Shown here piece after piece: positions 11,701 through 18,534 of a DNA stretch of 36,916 nt. The notes beneath the pieces are model-generated. The model saw nothing but the letters and a program-made list of their open reading frames with translations, ran no database searches and was not told where the DNA came from. Where the stretch lies: NCBI RefSeq assembly GCF_000003815.2, contig NC_049981.1, forward strand, positions 19,789,292 through 19,826,207. Direction: 5' to 3'. The position numbers were made by a program, and so were the translations under genes. Within the stretch, counting starts at the first letter, position 1; every line of letters begins with the position of its first letter. The stretch is from Branchiostoma floridae (lineage: Eukaryota > Chordata > Leptocardii > Amphioxiformes > Branchiostomatidae).

Positions 11701-14700
11701 CCCATTGTAAGTCTTTGTAGAATCAAAGCTTTGAATTTCTCATTTCCAGTACTGACAATTTCTTTGCTCGACATATTTGCTATTCAGAAAAGCAGAAATA
11801 CCGGTTATGCTTATTTCAATCTGCTTTTCTGATATAGCAAACATGTCAATTAAGAAAATTGTCGAAAAGCAAAAATAATGCTTATCTTTAAATTGCCTCA
11901 GTAACATTTTCTTTTTAAGACCATCTGTTGATGTGTATTTGACAAAATGTGACTTTTTTTCAGTGGTGGAGTACCATATCTCAGGGCCTACGAGTCACAG
12001 GTAAGTTGAGAACTTGTGTCTCAGGCTCAATTCTTTGACTTAAAAATAATTTATAATTTTACATTCATGCTACTGGGCCACTACATGTATAATCACTTTC
12101 TCTGATACTCACTGCAGAAAAATATGTTATAAATGTATATTGATAAAGCTGATTTTCTGTATGAAAAAGCAGAACTTCTGCCTTATGTCATTAAATAGAA
12201 CAATCACATTTGATAAGTGATAAGTTTGAATGAAAGAAGAAAGCCAGTATTTTCCTCACTGCACTTTTAAATTGCCTTGTCACAGACGCATGTGTCAGTG
12301 TCAGAAATGCCATTTTTCAGATATTGCCATATTTCATCCAAAGAGGGAAAATAGGATGCTATGGTGGGTGCCACAAGCTAGACTCTGACCAAGTTGATGT
12401 TCCTACATTATTGCAGGAAGTGAAAATGGAGATCCCAGAGGGGACGGACCCAAATGAACAGGACGTGGTGTTCCAGGCAGAGGACGGCAGCTTCTATGCA
12501 ATACAGATGAGGAACCCTGTGTTTGACAAAGGGTGTGTATGGAGAACAAAATCACCTTGATAAATGCTAGTTACTTTGGATTTGATAAATCATCGCTAGC
12601 AAGAGCTTTTAAAATCTGATTAAGTTTTGATATCACATATGTGAGTATATGTAGTATATTTTCAAAGGTAATGTAACACTGTTGAGGATTACATGTTTTT
12701 ACTTAACCTGCAAACTTCACTGCTCCTGCAATGCTTACATTTTATAGTAAAAGGGAATGGCCTGGTTAAAAGTCTCCTCCTTAATATTGCTTCTTTTCCT
12801 CATTCCTAAGAGCTTTTCCTTTCTGCTTTCTCAATTTAACCTTTTCCAACAACATCTATGTTGTGTAGATAAGGACAACAGTGTAGATTAGGTTGTGTTC
12901 TCACCTGTATCTCTTCACTATTCTTCCTGACACTTACATACGTCAAGCTCATTAAATCTTCTCTGTCTTCTACTGCTCTGTCCTTCTGCAGAACTCTTCT
13001 GTACAGCTCTCTTGGTAGTGGATCCTCTATGCTTTACGAAGCTGACACTCCAACAAGCAGTGGCACTTACTCTTACAACATTCCCAAGATCCCCTTCAGA
13101 CATCGCCGTGTTCCCATGACTGTCGCTCCACTAATCAGCTGCCATCACGTCCCCATGGCATCGTCAGAAAGTGTGGACACCGACTTCGAGAGCGCCAATG
13201 TGCCGCCTGCTTACCCTCCAGCCCCCCCTCCTGACTTCTTCGACAGAGACAGCATAATCGCTATTGATGCAGATGCATCCAGTAGTGAAGAAGAAAGCCC
13301 TGTTAGTCTTTTTTCGACCAGTAGCGGACCGCTCTTAACGGTGCCACAGAAGTACCACGTTCCCATTGGGTGTGTTAGAACGCCGTCCGGAAGTTTCCAC
13401 AGCCCTCTGAGTGGCCAAACACCAACCAGCGGAAGAACGTCATTTTCCGGCCATCCGCTGCCATCGAGTGCCACTTACTCCAAATTCGGCGGACTGTCCA
13501 TCCCTTCCTATCCCACCTCTGGGTACACCTCTATTGGAGGCACCCCAATCCCCTCAATCCCCTGCAGTTCAGGCACCCCATTCAGCAGCCCAGCCCGCTC
13601 AGGCATCTCCCAGAATGCACCACCCCCCAGTACCACTGCCCACCTCCCCAGCAGGAGGGAGTTCAGGGCAGCGCGGGGGGTCCCAGTTAGAATCGTACCT
13701 CTCACTCTAGCGTCCCCTGTTCCAAGAAACGGACGGAAAAGTTCAGAAAGCGCCCGCTCTCAGTCATCATCTGTCGGTGACTCGTCATCTGCAGAGAGTG
13801 GTGGGGATTCACCCAGACAAGGACGGCCTAGGAGAAGGAAATCTTCCTCTAAAGGGGTTGTAGATAAAATGTGAAGTGTGAATACAGTAATGGGTGAGAA
13901 CTGATAAATTGTAATTGCTATAGGATGTTTGCATGTGATGTCTTGAAATATACACTTTGATGATGCACTTTTAATCATTGTACACTGTTTTTTAAGTCGA
14001 TGGCAACACTACAATTTCCAATGATCTACTCGTCTGGACTTCATATGTAAATACATCACAAGTCAGTTTGACCACAAGGGCAAAGTTGGCAAGTCCAATC
14101 AGTTTTCTGCTTGTGGGGCTGAATCTGATACTAGTGAATTGTGATCTGCAGTAGTCAATATGTGTACTTCTTTGCTGTCCATGTTTGCTGACTAAGCTGT
14201 ACAACTGATATTCTACATCTTCTACTCTTTCCCCTCTGCTCTCTGGACTTGTCCTTGACAGGAGAAGACTGAGATTTGCAGGTAAATGTTGTTGTTTCTT
14301 GGTACTCACGGGGAAAGCTGGTGGTGGAAGCATATGGGGCATTGTTCATGTACAATTTGTATCCATGTCTAACCACTCACACATTACACATGCAGTTCCA
14401 TTTGTTGCCTGGATGCCAGACTGTTTCCAGGGCCTACACAGGCCAACTCCTTGGCTTATGGCCAACATGCTCCCAAAGAAATTCTACAACAGCCCCCTTT
14501 CAAATGTGGCTCACACTACAGAGATTGGGGTCTGGCATCCAGGCCATTCCATTTGCAAAGGGCTTAGCTAGGTATTTCTGAGCCCTTCCCAAAACTGCTA
14601 TACTAATTAGACATAATACTGCTTTGGAGTCTGAAACTTTAAAATACATGTGCATATTGGGAGCTTGCCTGGGGTCTCTTCAACTATAAAAGCTGTGGAA

Positions 14701-15236
14701 AGAAATGTTTTTTAAAATACCTGGGAACATATAGATGCTGGAGTGAATCACACTGTTAACAAGATGCAACCTATGAAGTCCAACTAACAGAATGCCCGCC
14801 TCCAAGTCACATGTGGTCAAAGTTTGTGAAAAACTATGTGATTTGATCTCCCAATCAAATACTCTTATAACATATAATATTTAATATTTTAATTCACTCT
14901 CTCAGATCCTTTGTGGACAACAGGAGCGACCAACGCTTGATCTCAGAAGACGAGCCACAGATCACACCGTATGATGAAGTTGCAGACGTGGAGGTGGAGT
15001 CCACAGCTTTCAGGGGCAGCCTGGACGTCCAGCGGCACCCAACTACAAAGTACCAGTCCACCATGATGACCACCTTCAAGGCACCAACAACAGCGACTGA
15101 GGATCCAGACATTGTTCCGTACGAGGGTCCAACGTCCCAACTTCACCAAAATCAGTCTACTTCCCCTGCCGGTCAGGGGCATGAGAGGCCGAAGGGACGT
15201 CATGATGCCCAGGGGGTTCCCATCACTTTGTTGTGA
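1..15236 (+). CDS. Large non-classical cadherin, PCDH15/CDH23-like; 5' part lies outside the window
   Basis: Calcium-dependent adhesion protein of the cell surface, single-pass type I. Phase-consistent exons: 1-106, 472-596, 1206-1288, 2094-2184, 2384-2515, 3144-3202, 3582-3819, 4318-4518, 4726-4842, 5094-5231, 5812-5924, 6145-6245, 6756-6899, 7208-7291, 7445-7491, 7897-8103, 8331-8419, 8789-8872, 9267-9335, 9526-9732, 11388-11474, 11964-12000, 12417-12532, then either 12992-13874 or 14906-15236. Spliced length in the window is about 1185 or 1001 residues. Domain order: end of one EC repeat, six EC repeats with DINDN, DRE and TDAD motifs, a membrane-adjacent domain, one transmembrane helix (in 9526-9732) and a tail. 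The EC linker at 5812-5924 reads VLSSDTRPVF and lacks the DxNDN calcium ligands; two EC repeats and the MAD domain follow. In the known family this order matches protocadherin-15 (EC9-10 bend). The tail is not recognisably that of CDH23. CDH23, CDHR2 or an invertebrate-only relative remain possible. The cadherin call is certain; the orthology is inference. Confidence 0.9.
472..596 (+). CDS. Cadherin exon, EC linker and start of the next EC repeat
   Basis: Reads VTTLEVRVIPANN then YYVSISEGAQIG, and ends at a gtaagt donor. The linker PANNQSRPTF is a degenerate DxNDNxPxF. A closer AG at 463 would leave the wrong phase for the preceding exon, so the AG at 471 is preferred. Confidence 0.8.
1206..1288 (+). 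CDS. Cadherin exon, EC repeat middle
   Basis: Reads AFDAEGEPLHFGIADG and FNISSKV, the usual DADG-like calcium motif and the strand before the TG-turn. It ends two bases into a codon at the gtgagt donor. Confidence 0.87.
1638..1652 (+). CDS. Candidate 15-nt microexon (five residues), optional
   Basis: Fifteen bases between a long pyrimidine-rich acceptor (branch-like ctaat, then ctag) and a perfect gtgagt donor. Exons on both sides join in phase with it (SSKV-NATEE-GQIIL) or without it (SSKV-GQIIL). The version without it has the usual EC spacing. Inclusion would add an N-glycosylation sequon (NAT) in a surface loop. The splice sites are visible in the sequence; actual use is inference. Confidence 0.5.
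2094..2184 (+). CDS. Cadherin exon with the LDRE motif
   Basis: Reads GQIILNKELDRED and then YTLIVLVDDGNENG, the DRE calcium ligand and the strand before the inter-repeat linker. Acceptor gatag, donor gtaagt. Confidence 0.9.
2384..2515 (+). CDS. Cadherin exon with a DINDNNP linker
   Basis: Reads VEVVVTDINDNNPIF, a canonical calcium-binding linker, then the first strands of the next EC repeat (FLTEFTIQEEQDPP). 44 whole codons. Confidence 0.92.
3144..3202 (+). CDS. Cadherin exon with a TDAD motif
   Basis: Short exon reading STDADIGAKGEVEYHLVSS. It ends with two leftover bases, completed by the next exon. Confidence 0.88.
3582..3819 (+). CDS. Cadherin exon with LDREE and DINDNSP motifs
   Basis: Reads RLDREEQDQYVLVVTANDKAP, then TDINDNSPQF and LDENENATVL. 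It carries the end of one EC repeat, a canonical linker and the start of the next. Confidence 0.93.
4318..4518 (+). CDS. Cadherin exon, most of one EC repeat
   Basis: Reads ATDADLDPSLTYSIADGD, FTIDSTTGQL, LDFEMGPEYTLVVQADDS. The usual DRE is LDFE here. 67 whole codons, donor gtaagt. Confidence 0.93.
4726..4842 (+). CDS. Cadherin exon, DMNEFAP linker
   Basis: Reads DMNEFAPVFSQNVYTAEV and ends VNATDNDVK. The linker has a DxNExxP form of the calcium site. 39 whole codons. Confidence 0.9.
5094..5231 (+). CDS. Cadherin exon, EC repeat middle
   Basis: Reads SAQVLYRLADEDS, LFRVDRVSGVVTS, LRESPGDTYQ. The DRE position is degenerate (LRES). 46 whole codons. Confidence 0.88.
5812..5924 (+). CDS. Cadherin exon with a calcium-deficient linker
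   Basis: Reads LAVEAYDGGDPVMSS, then VNITVLSSDTRPVFQKNLYE. The expected DxNDNxP is replaced by SSDTRP, so this inter-repeat joint should bind little or no calcium. Confidence 0.9.
6145..6245 (+). CDS. Cadherin exon, start of an EC repeat lacking DxD
   Basis: Reads VPSLSENTPVGTDIV, then FAEGAAAYSIERGN where TDxDxG would be expected. The missing acidic residues agree with the calcium-poor linker just upstream. Donor gtatgt, one leftover base. Confidence 0.87.
6756..6899 (+). CDS. Cadherin exon with LDHE and a polybasic run
   Basis: Reads FRIDSGGVVYVNKTLDHEAV, then a basic stretch RKRRRR at 6866-6883, followed by ATETD. The basic run lies in a predicted extracellular loop and looks like a furin-type cleavage site. 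Confidence 0.88.
7208..7291 (+). CDS. Cadherin exon with a DENDNPPVF linker
   Basis: Reads DPDYAEILIALQDENDNPPV and F, a canonical calcium linker between the last two EC repeats. 84 nt. Confidence 0.9.
7445..7491 (+). CDS. Cadherin short exon, start of the last EC repeat
   Basis: 47 nt reading GVTETIGTFASVLKVE between a ttgttcag acceptor and a gtaagt donor. The phases fit both neighbours. Confidence 0.85.
7897..8103 (+). CDS. Cadherin exon, last EC repeat
   Basis: Reads ATDSDSGNFSTVRYSL, FAIEGSTGVIKT, LTVTVEASDGNNVASAQVL. 69 whole codons, donor gtaagt. Confidence 0.93.
8331..8419 (+). CDS. Cadherin exon, start of the membrane-adjacent domain
   Basis: Reads VTVMNEDNKVILVGNAPATM, then VDENRDKLL. 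The NED replaces a calcium linker, and the following helix resembles the opening of the MAD domain of PCDH15/CDH23-type cadherins. The donor is gtagga. Confidence 0.85.
8723..8780. repeat. (TA)n microsatellite directly before a splice acceptor
   Basis: About 29 TA dinucleotides run up to cattctag, the acceptor of the exon at 8789. The repeat occupies the place of the usual polypyrimidine tract. Confidence 0.97.
8789..8872 (+). CDS. Cadherin exon, membrane-adjacent domain
   Basis: Reads LLSNITGGVAVIDNISPSVQ and then AGTVDATK. The acceptor (cattctag) lies directly after a long TA microsatellite. The phases (1 base in, 2 out) fit both neighbours. Confidence 0.85.
8903..9205 (-). mobile_element. 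LINE-type retrotransposon remnant, 3' end of the reverse transcriptase ORF
   Basis: The minus strand encodes about 100 residues beginning GKRTCNHCIAKPLEDEIHF, with C-x2-C ... HF-x3-C. This cysteine/histidine motif is typical of the C-terminal end of RT polyproteins of animal non-LTR elements. It lies antisense in the cadherin intron 8873-9266 and stops at 8903. The upstream RT domain is missing, and the frame is lost beyond about 9205, so it is a dead fragment. Confidence 0.7.
9267..9335 (+). CDS. Cadherin exon, membrane-adjacent domain
   Basis: Reads KTEVGFYILDKETNQPMSKE and then RILE, typical of the MAD/SEA-like fold next to the membrane. Donor gtgagt. Confidence 0.85.
9526..9732 (+). CDS. 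Cadherin exon with the transmembrane helix
   Basis: Reads ILASKMDEINKLFGSFF, then EVRAPEERQ, then a hydrophobic helix from ALIALGCLIF to VIIIT, then WRRR as stop-transfer. This places the outside upstream and the cytoplasm downstream. GC-richer than its flanks, as usual for exons here. Confidence 0.93.
10212..10490 (+). repeat. Intronic minisatellite, about 50-bp unit, five copies
   Basis: The motif (c/t)caaggagaga recurs at about 10236, 10281, 10335, 10385 and 10435 with similar flanking text (cacacattca, cttttcatagtgtact). It lies in the large cadherin intron 9733-11387. The open frames across it are by-products of the repeat. Confidence 0.85.
11388..11474 (+). CDS. Cadherin exon, juxtamembrane cytoplasmic tail
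   Basis: Reads RTNAMMQKHRLLYIPNYNAY, then EELDGTNT. It contains tyrosines in YxPxY-like spacing. Donor gtatgt. Confidence 0.85.
11754..11863 (+). repeat. 110-bp imperfect hairpin in a cadherin intron
   Basis: Arms 11754-11796 and 11820-11863 are nearly complementary over about 43 bases (gacaatttctttgc... against ...aagaaaattgtc, and cagaaaagcaga against tctgcttttctg), with a loop of about 23 bases. No target duplication was seen. It may be a small MITE or a precursor-like RNA hairpin. Confidence 0.6.
11964..12000 (+). CDS. Cadherin 37-nt exon, cytoplasmic tail
   Basis: Reads NGGVPYLRAYESQ between a gacttttttttcag acceptor and a gtaagt donor. The phases fit both neighbours. Confidence 0.8.
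12417..12532 (+). CDS. Cadherin exon, last common cytoplasmic exon
   Basis: Reads EVKMEIPEGTDPNEQDVVFQ, then AEDGSFYAIQMRNPVFDK. It ends with GG before gtgtgt. The two leftover bases accept an A from either alternative last exon. Confidence 0.87.
12992..13874 (+). CDS. Cadherin alternative last exon 1 (Ser/Pro-rich tail, stop at 13874)
   Basis: After a tccttctgcag acceptor, 883 nt stay open: GTLLYSSLGSGSSML..., a proline stretch (PPAYPPAPPPDFF), an acidic cluster (IDADASSSEEE), a long Ser/Thr/Pro/Gly-rich low-complexity part, and a basic end (RPRRRKSSSKGVVDKM). Its GC content is clearly above the introns, as expected of coding sequence. No strong in-phase donor leads on to 14906, so I read it as a terminal exon. 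No AATAAA follows; AATATA near 13947 is the best local variant. Confidence 0.75.
14405..14546. mobile_element. 142-bp MITE with a 9-bp target duplication
   Basis: The ends are TTGCCTGGATGCCAGAC and the near-perfect reverse complement GTCTGGCATCCAGGCCA. Both sides carry the same nine bases ttccatttg (14396-14404 and 14547-14555). The size and 9-bp duplication suit a non-autonomous Mutator-like element. It lies between the two alternative last exons of the cadherin gene. Confidence 0.75.
14906..15236 (+). CDS. Cadherin alternative last exon 2, ending in PDZ ligand ITLL
   Basis: The acceptor ctctctcag is followed by SFVDNRSDQRLISEDEPQIT, YDEVADVEVESTAF, then VPITLL and TGA. The entry phase (one base completing GG-A) equals that of the exon at 12992, so 12532 can join directly here. 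The C-terminus is a class I PDZ ligand (Thr at -2, Leu at 0), as in hair-cell cadherins that bind harmonin. AATAAA at 15242 lies just after the stop. Confidence 0.8.
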
Positions 15237-16790
15237 AGTTAAATAAAACAATGAGGCCTAGGGAAAAAAACTTCCAAACCAACAAAAAATGTTGTTTCTA
15301 TTGATCTCTATTCACATCTCGATGTTATAGCTCGACAATAGACATCAAGGGAAGCCTTCGACTTAAAGGTCCCATACACCGTTACCAGTATGTATATGAC
15401 TAAAGATTAAAGAAGTCCATAGAGTTTTACCTGCTTGACCTACAGTTTGCCGAAATTGCGCTGCAAACAGACTTTGAATCTTAAAGAAAACAAGTGGTTT
15501 GGTTGTCAACATGCTTTTTCTGTGTACATAAGAGATATGCCTGGGAAAGTCTGCATTGTGCTAAGAGTGTTGTACCTTGGCTAAAAGTTCTTAACGTATA
15601 GTACCAGCTTTAAGATGTGCCCTGTATCTTCCCGTATTCCTCTGGTGCCATCTAGACAGTATCATGGATGCATAAAGAATGATTTATATTAGATGTTGCT
15701 ATAGATGGATAGCTATTGATAAGATTAAGCGTGGTTATTGTACATCTTACTGTGTGTATGTCCCTGGTGGACAGTTCTTTGCAGAGTATTAGTGTATCAG
15801 TGTCTCTTTTATTATCAAGGTTTGGGTCCAAATTGTATATTATTAGTATGTGTACCAGTGACATAAATGCTGATGTACAGATTGACTTTTTCACTCAAGA
15901 GAGAGCTGATTGTTAAAAAATTAAGTCAAATCGTCTTGATTTTACATTAGGGAATTTTTATTAAAATTTTGTCCCATTTGACAGACGGACAATGTTATAC
16001 AATGAGTTTGCAGCAGGCAAGGTGACAGGACTTAACATAAAAATAAAGTTCACCGCAGCTGGAGAGAACACATAACTGTTGTGGTGTCAACTGTAGAGAA
16101 TGGATATTTTGTAAAACAGACGAAACAATAACAAGTAGGGTCTCCAGACTGTGTTTTCCATATTAAGTCTAGTCTAAGTGTCAAGAAGTTTCCATCAGAC
16201 CAATTCAAGTTCTTTTCAAGAAAGTTTGCTCCTAACAAAAGATGGTTTTATGAAGTCAGACCTCTGCATTTGCCAAAAAACTTTTGATGATACTTGGAGT
16301 GTGTGAGTATATTGTGAACGTATGAGTATCTTGTTGCTATAGTAATGTGACCAAAGAGGTATGCAATATGACAATATGTCACAATGTGGTGTAATATTGA
16401 ACTTGAAGTGAGCAAGACTGAATATTGTACACATGTCACGTTTGGTGTTCTTGTATACAAACTTAGAAGTAAAACAGTAGTACATGTAGATCAATCTGAT
16501 ATATGCATTTTTTCACCAATAGCACTTCACTTTTTTATCTTTTCTTTGCTTGCATTGTCAGTATTATTAAATTGGAAAGAGTTGATGTCCCTGGCTTTCA
16601 CATAATCTTTCATTATATTATGAATGAGATCTGTGTGGTCATTGATTTGTTATAGTATCGCCCTACTCTTGAAGCAATCCTTAAGCAGGAATACTGCTGA
16701 AGCTGCAACACGTTGGTGATCTTGCTGTGGCTAAGCAATTTGACAGAGCGCTCAACATTGATGAAGAAAATAAACTTTTAAGCTTTGTGT
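15237..16790 (+). other. Probable 3' untranslated region of the cadherin gene
   Basis: AT-rich, with no supported ORF. Poly(A) signals AATAAA are at 15242, 16042 and 16769; the last is followed by a GT-rich tract and is the best 3' end. Nothing else was recognised here. Confidence 0.5.
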
Positions 16791-17307
16791 GTTTTGTTTT
16801 TTTAATCCTACGTTTTGCGTGACATTCTCTGTATAAAGTCAAGGATGACAAAAATCCAATTTAGGACGCAGCAACAATGCCAACGTGCTGCAGCTTTAGT
16901 GAGTTATCCGCTTTACCTTTACATACGTCGATGAGATACATGTAGGGAAAGTTACAACACTGTAGAAAGCCATTCTGTAATGTGAAACAAATCAAAATGA
17001 GTTATAATATGACGGAGATAACATGGGTTCCCTGCCCAATGTAATATTTGCCAAAAAGCAGCAAGCAAATGAATATGATTTTTGATATCTGTGTCTTTTG
17101 AAGAACTTTAACTTCCATTCATGGCACTTAAGATCAATGATTACAATCACCCTATGACATTTCCAGTATCCTGTTGACACAGACTCCCCTCGGGGTGTCT
17201 CCTTGTAGCATCTGTGATTTTGTGACATTTCAATCTCTACTCTAACTATACTATATATTGTGGAACCAAGGCATATGCACCTTTCAACATCTCCTGAGAT
17301 CTCCAAT
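16791..17307 (-). other. Intergenic gap / BMS1 3' untranslated region
   Basis: This separates the converging genes. No ORF is supported. On the minus strand an ATTAAA (complement of 16801-16806) is the only obvious poly(A)-like signal, which would bring the two 3' ends to within a few bases of each other. Confidence 0.4.
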
Positions 17308-17550
17308 CTATTCAAACTTGCCCATTTTGGGCACGTCATGACCCAGTCCCTGTTTCTTTTTCCGTTTTGTCTCCATCTGGGACATCATGGAGTAGACCTT
17401 CCTCTTGGACTGTTTCTCGCGTGCTTCCCTTTTGGCAGTCTCCTTTTCCAGCAGCTTCCTGTAGTTCTGGTATCGCTCTTTGACCTTCTGCTTTTCCTGG
17501 CTTTTCTTGTCCTTGTGAACAGACCGTAAGGCCTTCATCAGAGCTGCCAC
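17308..17550 (-). CDS. BMS1: BMS1 last exon and stop
   Basis: Reads [20 protein letters not shown], a Lys/Glu/Arg-rich coiled segment, and ends [11 protein letters not shown] then TAG at 17308. The basic tail is typical of nucleolar BMS1. Confidence 0.96.
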   Translation of the reverse strand: MAALMKALRSVHKDKKSQEKQKVKERYQNYRKLLEKETAKREAREKQSKRKVYSMMSQMETKRKKKQGLGHDVPKMGKFE

Positions 17551-18483
17551 CTGGAACAAACATGAGAATATGAGAATGGTGCTGCTTGACCTTGGTTTGT
17601 CTGAATTCCGGCCGACATGCAAGCTAAGAATCGCACTTAAGCAATGGTCCACTATTCATTGTACTTGTCAAAAAAGCTAGGGGAATTTCTCTTGTAAATG
17701 CACCTATATATTCTATACATAGTGTCTGTCTTCTCTGTCAAGACCAGTCAAAGAGAACAATGTAGCACAGCTGATATTTAGTTAATTTAAGCTGGGTCGA
17801 GATCACTTCCTTTTTAGTAAAAAAAATTTCCCAGAAGTACGCCTCCTACTTCTTACTAAAACCCTTGTCACAAATAGCCGATCATGGCCTCTTAACCTTC
17901 CCCAGACCATGGTTGGGACTTACAGTAGGTCTGCCCAATAATCTTTAAAAGCTGTCTGTACCAGTTGACTATGAATTTTGATAAATCAAACTCAGCAAAG
18001 TCATCTTTCTTAGATGCAATCAGAGGATTGAACTGGAGCTAAAATTGGACAGATTCCTGGCTCCTACCAACCCAGCACAAACTTTGGTCAGGGTGTGATC
18101 AGGAACAAAGTCATGAGAAGGTCCCGAATGTGTCCAAGCCTTTACACAATTTATCAATTTCTAAAGACTTCTTGTTTCTAAAAACTCCTTGTTCATCAAC
18201 ATTCATTAACATAACCTTGTGATTCTCCTACCTTTCTTTCATGTGGTTCCATGATGACAGCTGGCCTGTCCATGACCTTGACTGGTTTGGCAGGGTTCTG
18301 TTTAGGTTTGGTTTTGAAGGGCAGGTGCTGCTGGAGCTTGGCTGGAACTCGCAGGGGCCGGAACCTCTGGGGCTTCCTCTCTACAGGCTACAGGGACAGA
18401 ATCAAGGAGTTATTCTTCCTCATATAGTGATTCCCAAGTTATCTTGCTAACACACACATGGGAACATACACTCAGGAAGACAA

Positions 18484-18534
<51 letters not shown>

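Noticed and set aside
13029-13710. Overlapping open frames on both strands across the Ser/Pro-rich exon
   Set aside because: By-products of GC-rich low-complexity coding sequence; only the frame continuous with the splice acceptor at 12992 fits the cadherin.
14262-14281. Possible 20-nt microexon with a strong acceptor (cttgacag) and gtaaat donor
   Set aside because: From the exon ending at 12532 it shifts the frame and the final exon then stops early. It fits only after a phase-0 exon, and no good phase-0 donor exists in 12992-13874. It could still be spliced in the 3' untranslated part of the first tail form.
1-15236. Naming the cadherin CDH23
   Set aside because: The extracellular part would allow it, but the cytoplasmic tail does not resemble the CDH23 tail I know, and the calcium-free joint fits PCDH15 better. 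No symbol was assigned.
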